Source: Ochrobactrum teleogrylli (GTDB lineage Bacteria; Pseudomonadota; Alphaproteobacteria; Rhizobiales; Rhizobiaceae). Taken from it: a stretch of DNA of 47,882 nt. The stretch spans positions 1-47,882 of the forward strand of contig NZ_VEWL01000021.1 of NCBI RefSeq assembly GCF_006376685.1, in the 5' to 3' direction. The notes beneath the pieces are model-generated. The model saw only the letters and a list, made by a program, of their open reading frames with translations. It ran no database searches and was not told the DNA's origin. Position numbers and translations under genes: made by a program. Positions 34,702 to 42,932 of this stretch are shown one piece after another. Position 1 is the first letter of the stretch, and every line of letters starts with the position of its first letter.

Positions 34702-35120
34702 TGGCCGAAACTAGTCTCGATAAAGCTCTTGAGAGCTTGAACCAGGCCGCGGATGCCGTCCGTCAGGCTGCGGAAAATGCCGGTGGTCTGGGTGACGCTG
34801 CGGCGGCTGCCGCGCATGCCGCATCGGGCGGCGCGATCGATCCGTTCGTGTTCCGCTTTGCGATTTTCATCCTGTCGATTTTCGTCGGCTATTACGTGGT
34901 CTGGTCGGTTACGCCTGCGCTGCATACGCCGCTGATGGCCGTGACCAACGCCATCTCATCGGTGATCGTGGTGGGTGCGCTTCTGGCGGTTGGCCTTTCT
35001 CTTTCGGGCTGGGCAACCGGCTTCGGTTTCATTGCGCTCATTCTGGCGAGCGTCAACATTTTTGGCGGCTTTCTGGTCACCCAGCGCATGCTCGCCATGT
35101 ACAAGAAAAAAGAAAAGTGA
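34701..35120 (+). CDS. pntAB: Transhydrogenase subunit alpha-2 (membrane)
   Basis: The 139-residue product is part of membrane domain II. A polar Ala-rich N-terminus of about 45 residues precedes three or four helices ([20 protein letters not shown] onward), with the family's [14 protein letters not shown] segment and [20 protein letters not shown] end. The N-terminal extension is longer than in Rhodospirillum. ATG overlaps the pntAA stop (TAATG), and pntB starts 12 bp after it. Confidence 0.94.
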   Translation: MAETSLDKALESLNQAADAVRQAAENAGGLGDAAAAAAHAASGGAIDPFVFRFAIFILSIFVGYYVVWSVTPALHTPLMAVTNAISSVIVVGALLAVGLSLSGWATGFGFIALILASVNIFGGFLVTQRMLAMYKKKEK

Positions 35121-35132
35121 GGCTGAACCATT

Positions 35133-36533
35133 ATGAGCGTTAATCTCGCAGCCTTCCTTTATCTCGTCTCCGGCGTGCTGTTCATTCTGGCGCTGCGCGG
35201 CCTGTCGCATCCGACGACCAGCCGTCAGGGCAATATGTACGGCATGATCGGTATGGCGATTTCCATCGTCACCACGCTTCTGCTGGCGCGTCCAAGCTTC
35301 GGCGGTCTGGCACTGATCGTCGTCGGCATCGCCATTGGCGGCGGTATCGGTGCGGTCATCGCGCGCCGTATCGCCATGACGGCCATGCCGCAGCTTGTTG
35401 CCGCGTTCCACTCGCTGATCGGTCTTGCCGCCGTTCTGGTGGCCGCTGCCGCACTTTACTCGCCGCATTCCTTCGGTATCGGCGAAGTGGGCCAGATCCA
35501 CGGTCAGGCGCTGATCGAAATGTCGCTGGGTGTCGCCATTGGCGCGATCACCTTCACCGGCTCGATCATCGCCTTCCTCAAGCTTGACGGTCGCATGTCG
35601 GGCAAGCCGATCATGCTGCCGGGACGCCATGTCATCAACGCGGCTCTTGCCGCAGCCATCGTGCTGCTGGTTGTTGTGCTGGTGAATACCGAAAGCCATT
35701 TCGTGTTCTGGCTGATCGTGCTTCTGTCGCTGGTGTTCGGCGTGCTGATCATCGTGCCAATCGGTGGCGCGGATATGCCGGTCGTGGTCTCCATGCTCAA
35801 TTCCTATTCGGGCTGGGCAGCGGCAGGCATTGGTTTCACGCTTGGCAACTTGGCGCTGATCATCACCGGCGCGCTGGTCGGCTCTTCGGGCGCGATCCTG
35901 TCCTACATCATGTGCAAGGGCATGAACCGTTCGTTCATCTCGGTCATTCTCGGCGGCTTTGGCGGCGATACGTCTGGCGGCCCGGCTGGCGAGGTTGAAC
36001 AGCGTCCGGTCAAGCAGGGTTCTGCCGACGATGCGGCCTTCATCATGAAGAACGCTTCCAAGGTCATTATCGTGCCGGGCTATGGCATGGCGGTGGCGCA
36101 GGCCCAGCACGCGCTGCGTGAAATGGCTGACAAGCTCAAGGCGGAAGGCGTGGAAGTCAAATACGCCATCCATCCCGTGGCTGGTCGTATGCCGGGCCAT
36201 ATGAACGTGCTTCTGGCCGAGGCCAACGTGCCTTACGATGAAGTGTTCGAGCTGGAAGACATCAATTCGGAATTCGCGCAGGCCGATGTGGCTTTCGTGA
36301 TTGGCGCCAATGACGTCACCAATCCGGCGGCGAAGACCGATCCGAAGTCACCGATCTTCGGCATGCCGATCCTCGATGTCGACAAGGCAGGCACGGTTCT
36401 GTTCATCAAGCGCGGCATGGGCTCCGGCTATGCGGGCGTGGAAAACGAACTGTTCTTCCGCGACAACACCATGATGCTCTTCGCCGATGCGAAGAAGATG
36501 GTGGAGAGTATTGTGAAGGCGTTGGATCATTAA
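35133..36533 (+). CDS. pntB: Transhydrogenase subunit beta
   Basis: The 466-residue subunit carries the rest of the membrane domain and NADP(H)-binding domain III. About nine helices (1-270) are followed by the Rossmann-type domain, with GYGMAVAQAQHA, VKYAIHPVAGRMPGHMNVLL, IGANDVTNPAA and KRGMGSGYAGVENELFF; the last two are the NADP loops. Length is normal. Last gene of the pnt operon; no separate terminator is present except the octamer element that starts right after the stop. Confidence 0.96.
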   Translation: MSVNLAAFLYLVSGVLFILALRGLSHPTTSRQGNMYGMIGMAISIVTTLLLARPSFGGLALIVVGIAIGGGIGAVIARRIAMTAMPQLVAAFHSLIGLAAVLVAAAALYSPHSFGIGEVGQIHGQALIEMSLGVAIGAITFTGSIIAFLKLDGRMSGKPIMLPGRHVINAALAAAIVLLVVVLVNTESHFVFWLIVLLSLVFGVLIIVPIGGADMPVVVSMLNSYSGWAAAGIGFTLGNLALIITGALVGSSGAILSYIMCKGMNRSFISVILGGFGGDTSGGPAGEVEQRPVKQGSADDAAFIMKNASKVIIVPGYGMAVAQAQHALREMADKLKAEGVEVKYAIHPVAGRMPGHMNVLLAEANVPYDEVFELEDINSEFAQADVAFVIGANDVTNPAAKTDPKSPIFGMPILDVDKAGTVLFIKRGMGSGYAGVENELFFRDNTMMLFADAKKMVESIVKALDH

Positions 36534-36666
36534 GAAGGGAATAGGGGAGTAGGGGAATAGGGGAGTATGTTTGACTTGCAAATATACGGACCGTATTGCC
36601 TTACTCCCTTACTCCCTTACTCCCTTACTCCCTTACTCCCTTACTCCCTTACTCCCTTACTCCCTT
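36534..36666. repeat. Octamer inverted-repeat element C, with eight-copy array
   Basis: The left arm has four units (AAGGGAAT, AGGGGAGT, AGGGGAAT, AGGGGAGT; 36536-36567). After about 35 bp come one degenerate unit and eight perfect tandem copies of ACTCCCTT (36603-36666). The last 12 bases of the left arm equal those of element A. The stop codon of the minus-strand gene (36657-36659) lies in the array. Confidence 0.95.
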
Positions 36667-37973
36667 AACATCGCATCCTGCAAAGCGCGCAGTTCGGCGA
36701 TCTTCGATCCGGGCTGCGGCGCGGCGTTGGCATAGGTGATCAGTTCGCCCTTCTTGATCGGCGCGATGACCGAGCCGTTCTGGAGCAGGCCGCAGGGAAT
36801 GGCCTTTGCCGCACGCGCTTCCGGCGTTGTCATGATCCACGAGCGATAGCAATATTGGCCAATGGCATCGAGACGGTCGCCGGGCCGCAAATCCTTCTTG
36901 GCAACCGCGCAGACTTCCGCCACCGGCTTCGGCAGCGGCACCATGTCGGTTTTGCCGTGCAACACCACGCGCGCCACGGTCAGAGGCACTTCCAGCGAGG
37001 TGAGGTGGAAGGGGCGGTGGAAGGTGAAATAGGGGCCTTTGCCCATTTTCAAATCTTCCAGACGCTCGACAAGGCGCGGATGCTCCATCTTGGCAATGAC
37101 GAAGACGCCGGGCGACACGCCGCGTCCGATGGAATAATCGACCACGCCGGATTTGTTGAGAACGCCGCCGTCTTCCTTCGGGATCAGGGTGCGATTCAAC
37201 TCGTCGATTGCGGCCTTGGGGCCGTGCATGCCCGCGATGTCCGGCACAAGCCCGGTGGCGTTGGCGATGGCCGCCATTTCAACCATGGTCTTGGAACCGT
37301 CGACGAATTCGACCAGCAGGCGGACATTCATGTTCCGGCGGTCTGCTTCTTCCTGATAATCGTCGGGGATCGCATCGAAATTAAGCGGATTGTTCTTGCC
37401 CTTGCCAGCCGCGACAACCTTGTGCCCCATGGCGGAAACGAATTCGATCAGTTCCATGCAGGAAGAGGGTTCGTCGCCGGCGCCCAGCGAATAAATCACG
37501 CCCTGCTTGTCGGCCTCGGCCTTGAGATAGGGGCCGATGGTGACATCGGCCTCGACATTCATCATCACGAGATGCTTGCCGTTGCGAATGGCCTTGATGC
37601 CGGTTTCAGCGCCCACTTCCGGAATGCCGGTGGCGTCGATGACGACATCAATCAGCGGGTTGGAGAGGATCAGGTCATTGTCGCCGGTGACGGCAATCTT
37701 GCCGCTCTCAATGGCGCGGGTCATCGCGGCTTCGCTGTTGGCTTCCTGCGCATTGTCTTCATCGCCATAGGCGGTGCGCACGGCCTTGAATGTGTTGGGC
37801 AGCCTGCGGGCGGAAAGTGCGCCGACTTCGATGCCCTGCATCCGCGCCACCTGCGTGACGATATCGGTGCCCATTTCGCCAGCGCCAATCAGACCGATGC
37901 GGATCGGCTTGCCGGTTTCAGCCCGCGCTGCAAGATCGCGTGCCAGTCCAACCAGTGCCACATTTGTCGTCAT
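36657..37973 (-). CDS. Homoserine-dehydrogenase-like oxidoreductase with SAF domain (COG4091 type)
   Basis: The 438-residue protein has an N-terminal NAD(P)-binding domain (IRIGLIGAGEMGTDIVTQVA, about residues 23-43), a homoserine-dehydrogenase-like middle part (VVIDATGIPEVGAETGIKAI; GDEPSSCMELIEF) and a C-terminal SAF domain (about 355-430, with KKDLRPGDRLDAIGQYCYRS). It is a known but poorly characterised group, not a lysine-pathway homoserine dehydrogenase. GGAGAG precedes ATG 37973. The gene is divergent from the HAD gene across a perfect 12-bp inverted repeat. Its final residues (LRE) come from octamer repeats. Confidence 0.85.
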   Translation of the reverse strand: MTTNVALVGLARDLAARAETGKPIRIGLIGAGEMGTDIVTQVARMQGIEVGALSARRLPNTFKAVRTAYGDEDNAQEANSEAAMTRAIESGKIAVTGDNDLILSNPLIDVVIDATGIPEVGAETGIKAIRNGKHLVMMNVEADVTIGPYLKAEADKQGVIYSLGAGDEPSSCMELIEFVSAMGHKVVAAGKGKNNPLNFDAIPDDYQEEADRRNMNVRLLVEFVDGSKTMVEMAAIANATGLVPDIAGMHGPKAAIDELNRTLIPKEDGGVLNKSGVVDYSIGRGVSPGVFVIAKMEHPRLVERLEDLKMGKGPYFTFHRPFHLTSLEVPLTVARVVLHGKTDMVPLPKPVAEVCAVAKKDLRPGDRLDAIGQYCYRSWIMTTPEARAAKAIPCGLLQNGSVIAPIKKGELITYANAAPQPGSKIAELRALQDAMLRE

Positions 37974-38027
37974 GAAACTCTCCGCAAAATGTCAAAGCCA
38001 CACAGGCGAGATAAATTTGTCACGCTT

Positions 38028-38073
38028 GTGTTGATATAGGTGCGTAATAGACGAACAGTCTCTATATCAACAC
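38028..38073. promoter_or_regulatory. Perfect inverted repeat between divergent genes (operator candidate)
   Basis: GTGTTGATATAG and CTATATCAACAC (12-bp perfect arms, 22-bp spacer, about three helical turns between centres) lie 55 bp from one start codon and 68 bp from the other. A smaller AGAC / GTCT pair lies in the spacer. The position and symmetry suggest a regulator of both divergent genes; the protein is unknown. Confidence 0.55.
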
Positions 38074-38140
38074 CGACAGGCGCGCACCCCCAATCAGCGC
38101 GACAAAATATGCATCCCTTTATAGGGCCACTGGAGCCAAA

Positions 38141-38812
38141 ATGAGCAGTGTATCCCCCTTTGATCTTGTGATCTTCGATTGCGACGGCGTTCTCGTCGAT
38201 AGCGAAGTTCTGTCCTGCCTCGCTTTCGAGCGGGTCTATGCCAACCATGGCATGGAGCTGCCGCAGGGTACGGTGGCCAAGGGCATCGGCATGAAACAGG
38301 CGGATATCATGAAGATGATCGAGGATATGACCGGCCATCGCCTGCCAGATGGCGTCGATGGCGAGTTCTGGCCAGCAACGCGCACACTTTTTGCGGAATC
38401 GCTGGAGCCGACCGTGGGTATCGCCAATTTCCTGCGCGAACTGCCGCAGAAGCGTTGCGTGGCATCGTCATCGCACCCGGAGCGTATTGCGTTCAGTCTG
38501 GAGAAGACCGGCATCAGCCATTATTTCGGCGATGCGGTTTATTCGTCCAGCATGGTGAAGCGCGGCAAGCCTGCGCCCGACCTGTTCCTGTTTGCCGCCG
38601 ACAAGATGGGCGTCGATCCGGCGCGCTGCGTGGTGATCGAGGATTCGCCCTTCGGTGTCGAAGGCGCGATTGCAGCGGGCATGACCGCCTTTGGTTACAC
38701 CGGCGGCGCGCATACCTATGACGGTCATGCCGAGCGTCTGTCGTCCAAGGGTGCGCATCAGGTTTTCACGCATTGGGATGATATCGCCCGGGAAATTCTG
38801 GTTGCTGCCTGA
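38141..38812 (+). CDS. HAD-IA family phosphatase
   Basis: The 223-residue protein has FDCDGVLVDSE (motif I, about residues 9-19), a cap domain to about 85, ASSSHPERI (motif II), KRGKPAPDLFL (motif III Lys) and VIEDSPFGVEGAIAAGM (motif IV), the arrangement of phosphoglycolate phosphatase/beta-phosphoglucomutase-like enzymes. The catalytic Asp pair is intact. GGAG precedes the ATG. The substrate is probably a small sugar phosphate. It may share control with the divergent SAF-domain dehydrogenase; the MaoC gene follows after 51 bp. Confidence 0.88.
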   Translation: MSSVSPFDLVIFDCDGVLVDSEVLSCLAFERVYANHGMELPQGTVAKGIGMKQADIMKMIEDMTGHRLPDGVDGEFWPATRTLFAESLEPTVGIANFLRELPQKRCVASSSHPERIAFSLEKTGISHYFGDAVYSSSMVKRGKPAPDLFLFAADKMGVDPARCVVIEDSPFGVEGAIAAGMTAFGYTGGAHTYDGHAERLSSKGAHQVFTHWDDIAREILVAA

Positions 38813-38863
38813 AGTTTATGAGGTAAACAAAGGGCAAATCAGTTCAGCAGGAATAGCCAGCCA

Positions 38864-39340
38864 ATGAAAGACGCAATCACGCTCGACCAGTTGCGCGAAG
38901 CAATCGGCACGGAAATCGGATGTTCCGAGTGGCGCGAAGTCACGCAGGAAATGATCAACCAGTTCGCCGATGCGACCGACGATCATCAGTTCATCCATGT
39001 CGATCCGGAACGCGCGGCCAAGGAAACGCCTTTTGGCGGCACCATTGCGCATGGCTTTCTGACGCTGTCGCTTTTGTCGACGCTGGCTTATGAAGCGCTG
39101 CCGATGCTGGAAGGCGCGACCATGGGCATCAATTACGGCTTCGACAAGCTGCGCTTCCAGTCGCCGGTCAAGACCGGCGCACGGGTGCGCGCGCGCTTCA
39201 AGCTGGCCGATGCGGATATTCGCCCATCGGGCCGCGTCGTGAATTATTACGACGTGACGCTTGAAATCGAAAACTCGCTCAAGCCTGCGTTGACGGCCAC
39301 CTGGCTGACGATAGCCGTCGTGGAGCCGCCGCAAGACTGA
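38864..39340 (+). CDS. MaoC-family (hot-dog) dehydratase
   Basis: The 158-residue protein has the hydratase-2 motif ADATDDHQFIHVDPERA followed by PFGGTIAHGFLTLSL, including the catalytic Asp and His, in a single hot-dog domain. Members hydrate enoyl-CoA or related thioesters; NodN-like relatives occur in rhizobia. AGGAA precedes the ATG. It follows the HAD gene on the same strand with a short gap, so they are probably cotranscribed. The two genes have no obvious shared pathway. Confidence 0.88.
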   Translation: MKDAITLDQLREAIGTEIGCSEWREVTQEMINQFADATDDHQFIHVDPERAAKETPFGGTIAHGFLTLSLLSTLAYEALPMLEGATMGINYGFDKLRFQSPVKTGARVRARFKLADADIRPSGRVVNYYDVTLEIENSLKPALTATWLTIAVVEPPQD

Positions 39341-39343
39341 GCA

Positions 39344-40540
39344 TCAGGCCGCTTCGCGATATTGCACCGGCAGCCGTCCTTCTTCATCGAGAGGGGCGGC
39401 TTTTCCTTTATGCGTGGTCATCAGCTCGCGAAAGAAAAACGGGCCATGCAGGAACATGCCTAGGTCGTAAAAATTCTTCTTCTCGGCGCCGCGCACATAG
39501 AGAAGGTGCATCAGGAAGAAGTTGCCCTTGGAGCGCTTGTAGCGGTTTTCGCTGTGCACATTCTTGAAGCGGATGCGATGAATGAGCGGCGGGTTTGCCG
39601 TCTTGATCTTCAGGGCGCTGGCCGGGTCTGAACCGTAGAAATGGATGATATCCGTCAGTACCTGAAATTCCGACCACAGGACCGGGCTATCTTGAAGCAC
39701 GACGCGCACATCCTCGCGCAGCGCTTTCGCCCGTGGATGCAGCGCGATCATCATCAGGCAGGAGCCGACGGCCAGAAGCGATACCGGCTGCCTTATCAGA
39801 AGCTCGGGACGCTGGCGCTGAACGGCGGCAAGCGCCTCGACAGCTGGCACGGTGCCGAGACTATGCGCGACGATGATGACCTCGTCGGCCTGACTTTCTT
39901 CGATCTTGCGCATCAGCGCGTCAGCGAAGGCCGTCCGACGCTGGTTCAGCTTCGCATTGCGGTCGTGAATGCGGTCATAGGCTGCCGACCAGTCGTCGAG
40001 CAGATAGGACATGAAGAACTTGTCGCCGGGCTTGCGCACCAGAAGCGTTGCAAGGAAGGCGGCGAGCGGGGCAGACCAGAGAAGATGCGGTACCGAAAAG
40101 CCAGCCACCACCGGCGCAGTGGCGATAAGGGCTGCAACAGCCAAAATGGCAAGCGACAGCAGGAAGGGCCACAGGAAGAACAGCACGAAGCGCCAGCTCG
40201 TTGTCAGGTAGCGCCAGAGCGTGCCCGTAAACAGGATGTTCATGAAGGCGAAGAAGCCGGTCAGCATTCTCTTCGGTGTCGAGCGCGCGGCATAATCATC
40301 GAAAATATCCGCGGTGCCGAACTGGCAGAACTCGGTCTCCGTACGCCAGCCATTGCCTTGTGTCACGGCCATTGTCGTGCCGCTATCGTTTGGTTCGTCC
40401 GTCATGGGCGGCAGCTTCGTCTTGGCGTTCCACAGCCGGTCGAAATCTTTCAACACTTGCGCGTGGCGCACACGGACGGCTTTGGGGTGCAGGCCTTCAT
40501 AGCCTGTGAACTGGATAACGAGTCGCTTGCGGAGGGACAT
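39344..40540 (-). CDS. Membrane protein with alpha/beta-hydrolase motif
   Basis: The 398-residue protein starts with MSLRKRLVIQFTGYEGLHPK. Two hydrophobic hairpins (about 100-170: FFAFMNILFTGTLWRYLTTS; FVLFFLWPFLLSLAILAVAA) sit before a cytoplasmic domain with VIIVAHSLGTVPAVEAL, a GxSxG-like serine (AHSLGT) at about residue 227. It contains other conserved-looking acids and His that could complete a triad, but I cannot place them. The N-terminal 95 residues are soluble. It looks like a lipase-type or peptidase-type enzyme in the membrane; function unknown. It converges on the MaoC gene with 3 bp between stops. Confidence 0.7.
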   Translation of the reverse strand: MSLRKRLVIQFTGYEGLHPKAVRVRHAQVLKDFDRLWNAKTKLPPMTDEPNDSGTTMAVTQGNGWRTETEFCQFGTADIFDDYAARSTPKRMLTGFFAFMNILFTGTLWRYLTTSWRFVLFFLWPFLLSLAILAVAALIATAPVVAGFSVPHLLWSAPLAAFLATLLVRKPGDKFFMSYLLDDWSAAYDRIHDRNAKLNQRRTAFADALMRKIEESQADEVIIVAHSLGTVPAVEALAAVQRQRPELLIRQPVSLLAVGSCLMMIALHPRAKALREDVRVVLQDSPVLWSEFQVLTDIIHFYGSDPASALKIKTANPPLIHRIRFKNVHSENRYKRSKGNFFLMHLLYVRGAEKKNFYDLGMFLHGPFFFRELMTTHKGKAAPLDEEGRLPVQYREAA

Positions 40541-40828
40541 GAAACAAACAAATGGAATCAGAAAAGGGAAACGCCGCCGAAAGATCGGCAGCGCCGTACA
40601 ATGTCTCCTTCTGGACGACTAATGAGGCCGAATTACGCGGGAAACAGCGGGTCCATTAGCGCATTCGGCCCGCGCGAACCATAGTGAATTGGTGTAAGGA
40701 CGGTATTTCCTAACAGCGGTGGGCAAAGTTGCATGTTGAGGTGGACAGCCGGGGCTCTTTCTGGTATTAGCCAGCACCAATTTGCAGCGTTTCCGTTGCG
40801 AAGCTTGGGAGCCTTAGGGCGTTGCTCG

Positions 40829-40843
40829 GCCGGTCAGACCGGC
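40829..40843. promoter_or_regulatory. Perfect palindrome in rpsU upstream region
   Basis: GCCGGTC A GACCGGC is a 15-bp perfect palindrome 68 bp before the rpsU start. The one-base spacer makes a DNA-binding site more likely than an RNA hairpin. The rest of 40541-40911 holds no gene or RNA I recognise. Confidence 0.35.
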
Positions 40844-40911
40844 TGAAATCGTTAAAAGACCCCCGAACGGCCTCAGGCTTAACCGAAATTCTAACCGATA
40901 CGGGAATACAC

Positions 40912-41139
40912 GTGCAGGTACTCGTCCGCGATAATAATGTTGATCAGGCTCTCCGCGCTCTCAAGAAAAAGATGCAGCGCGAAGGTATCTTCCGCGAAAT
41001 GAAGATGCGCGGCCACTACGAAAAGCCATCTGAAAAGCGCGCTCGCGAAAAGGCAGAAGCCGTTCGTCGCGCTCGCAAGCTCGCTCGCAAGCGTGCGCAG
41101 CGTGAAGGCCTCGTTGGCGGCGCCCGCGGCGCTCGCTGA
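40912..41139 (+). CDS. rpsU: 30S ribosomal protein S21
   Basis: S21 is a small, basic protein of the 30S subunit. I chose GTG 40912 (protein begins [20 protein letters not shown]), with GGGA upstream, giving 75 residues as in other Rhizobiales; a start at 40822 would add 30 residues unlike any S21. The second half is very basic ([20 protein letters not shown]). A terminator follows within 15 bp. Confidence 0.93.
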   Translation: MQVLVRDNNVDQALRALKKKMQREGIFREMKMRGHYEKPSEKRAREKAEAVRRARKLARKRAQREGLVGGARGAR

Positions 41140-41152
41140 TCGACCTCAAAAC

Positions 41153-41180
41153 AGGCGCCGCTTTTGTGGCGCCTTTTTGT
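41153..41180 (+). terminator. Terminator after rpsU
   Basis: A 7-bp AGGCGCC / GGCGCCT stem with an 8-nt loop is followed by TTTTTGTTTT. Confidence 0.85.
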
Positions 41181-41480
41181 TTTCCGGTGTGGCTTAAGGC
41201 TGCGCCGGATTTTGCGCGTCTTGATTTCAAAGTTTTTGTTGCTGAAACAACTCGGTTTCATCCTTTTATTAAAGTTTAGCGTCGGCCCCAAAAAAGTTTC
41301 TAGACTTTGCCGGGCCAGTTATGTGTAAAAACATATAATTAGGATATTCAGCTTTCGGGCCGGGTATCGAAAGGCGATACAGACTTTTTGCTGCCGCCTT
41401 TTCGCTGTCTTTATCTGACAGTTGAAGCGCTCATGCGCCGAAACCGGAGCCGGGGCGGGATGGAGAGAAACGGGACGTCA

Positions 41481-42413
41481 ATGCCCGGTTCGATGGAACT
41501 AAAAGGAACACTGTCGTTGCCAACACGCTTCAAGGTGATGCAATCGTCCGGGACAAAGGTTTCGGGTTTCGAGACATTGGGTGGAAACCCCGCGGCTGGA
41601 ATCGGTCGTCACGGTTTTTTGATTGCCGCCACGCTGTTGGCTCTGGCTGTGGCCGGTTGCCAAAGCTCGACCACAACGGCGCTGAGCACAGTTGATCGGG
41701 CACAGGGTTCGAGCGAGAATATCAGCTCGCTTACGAGTGTGATCCAGTCCAATCCGCGTGATCCCGAAGGCTACAATGTTCGCGGCTCCGCCTATGGCAA
41801 GGCCGGGCGCTACAAGGAAGCGATCCGCGATTTCGATCAGGCGATTGCGCTCAATCCGAATTTCTATCAGGCCTATTCCAACCGCGCGCTGGTCTATCGC
41901 TATATGGGCGATACCAACAAGGCTGCGCAGGATTACAGCAAGGCGATCCAGCTCAATGGACAATATGACGCCGCCTATATCGGTCGCGGCAATGTCTACC
42001 GTCAGGCGGGCCGTCTCGATCAGGCGCTGAGCGATTTCAACCAGGCCATCGCCTTGCAGACGACCGACGGTCGCGCCTATCACAATCGCGGCCTGATTTA
42101 TCAGGCCAAGGGCCAGCACAAGCAGGCCATCGAGGATTTCTCCAAGGCGATTTCGCTCAACTCCACGGCCCCGGAGCCATATAATGGCCGCGGCCTTTCT
42201 TATGTGGCGTTGAACGACTTCGACAATGCTTTCGATGATTTCAACACCGCGATTACGCTGGATCAGGGCGTTGCCGAAAGCTGGGCCAATCAGGCGCTCG
42301 TTTATGAGCATCGCGGCGAGAAGGCGAAGGCTGCCAGCTCCTATGCAAAGGCTGTGCAGCTCGATCCGAAATACCAGCCGGCGAAGGACGGTTTGTCACG
42401 CACACGCGGATAA
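41481..42413 (+). CDS. TPR-repeat lipoprotein
   Basis: The 310-residue form from ATG 41481 leads to a hydrophobic signal (GFLIAATLLALAVAGC) with a lipobox VAGC, so the mature protein is lipid-anchored at that Cys and lies in the periplasm or outer membrane. Six or so tetratricopeptide repeats follow (for example GYNVRGSAYGKAGRYKEAIR; AYSNRALVYRYMGDTNKAAQ), ending near residue 305. Starts at 41388, 41436, 41460 and 41493 are open, and the signal is far from each, so the true start could be later. Such proteins are scaffolds for envelope complexes; the partner is unknown. Confidence 0.8.
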   Translation: MPGSMELKGTLSLPTRFKVMQSSGTKVSGFETLGGNPAAGIGRHGFLIAATLLALAVAGCQSSTTTALSTVDRAQGSSENISSLTSVIQSNPRDPEGYNVRGSAYGKAGRYKEAIRDFDQAIALNPNFYQAYSNRALVYRYMGDTNKAAQDYSKAIQLNGQYDAAYIGRGNVYRQAGRLDQALSDFNQAIALQTTDGRAYHNRGLIYQAKGQHKQAIEDFSKAISLNSTAPEPYNGRGLSYVALNDFDNAFDDFNTAITLDQGVAESWANQALVYEHRGEKAKAASSYAKAVQLDPKYQPAKDGLSRTRG

Positions 42414-42436
42414 TTCGCAAAAACATTTCCAAATGA

Positions 42437-42477
42437 AAGGCGGTGCGTCCCAAAATGGGGTGCGCCGCTTTTCTTTA
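42437..42477 (+). terminator. Terminator after TPR lipoprotein gene
   Basis: A 15-bp imperfect stem (AAGGCGGTGCGTCCC / GGGGTGCGCCGCTTT), with G-T pairs and one mismatch, is followed by TTCTTT. Confidence 0.7.
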
Positions 42478-42503
42478 TACAAGCCCGCGATATATTACTG
42501 CTT

Positions 42504-42917
42504 ATGTCGCTCTTCGATCACATAGGCTTCAAAGCCAAAGATATTCGCCGTAGCCTTTCATTCTATGAAAGCTGCATGCCAGAGCTTGGGCTGGAAGTTA
42601 TTGCGCGTTCGGGCAGTGGCTTCTTCGTCAGCGGGGGGGAGAGGGCGCCCGTGCCCTTCCTCTGGATACATGGCGCGGAAGCCGGTGCGGCTACGGACGC
42701 TGCCGACACGAAGCCGGGCGACCGTCTGCACCTCATGTTCACGGCTGGAAGTCGCGATGCGGTGGAGGCGTTTCATCGCGTGGCGTTGAACGCTGGTGGC
42801 AGCGACAGCGGCGGCCCCGCTTATCAGGGGCCAGAAGAGATGGGCTATTTTGCCGCTTTGGTTTTCGACCCCGACGGAAACACGCTCGAAGCGGGTTTCC
42901 GTGAGAGGAAGCGATAA
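42504..42917 (+). CDS. VOC-family (glyoxalase/dioxygenase fold) protein
   Basis: The 137-residue protein (MSLFDHIGFKAKDIRRSLSF) has two babab modules in which candidate metal ligands are His6, His/Glu in RLHLMFTA and Glu in NTLEAGFRE at the C-terminus. This is the vicinal-oxygen-chelate fold of glyoxalase-like proteins. No ribosome-binding site is obvious. Substrate unknown. It converges on metI with 15 bp between stops. Confidence 0.82.
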   Translation: MSLFDHIGFKAKDIRRSLSFYESCMPELGLEVIARSGSGFFVSGGERAPVPFLWIHGAEAGAATDAADTKPGDRLHLMFTAGSRDAVEAFHRVALNAGGSDSGGPAYQGPEEMGYFAALVFDPDGNTLEAGFRERKR

Positions 42918-42932
42918 GCGAGATTGATTTGA

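Noticed and set aside
34956..36200. Minus-strand open frame of 414 codons opposite pntAB and pntB
   Set aside because: The composition (many His, Asp, Arg) is typical of the complement of GC-rich membrane genes, and pntAB and pntB are certain.
36603..36666. Phage or transposon end
   Set aside because: The array is a plain tandem octamer with no transposase or target-site duplication nearby.
36657..37973. Homoserine dehydrogenase of threonine synthesis
   Set aside because: It has a SAF domain in place of the ACT domain and a different central region, so the biosynthetic name is not justified.
36855..38039. Plus-strand open frame of 394 codons opposite the SAF-domain dehydrogenase
   Set aside because: It is the complement of a well-supported gene and contains no recognisable motif.
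39641..40684. Plus-strand open frame of 347 codons opposite the membrane hydrolase
   Set aside because: The minus-strand protein has coherent membrane segments and a serine motif, while this frame is Arg/Gln-rich without pattern.
40541..40911. Structured RNA gene before rpsU
   Set aside because: Apart from a 15-bp DNA palindrome there is no convincing set of helices or terminator; I could not assign a family.
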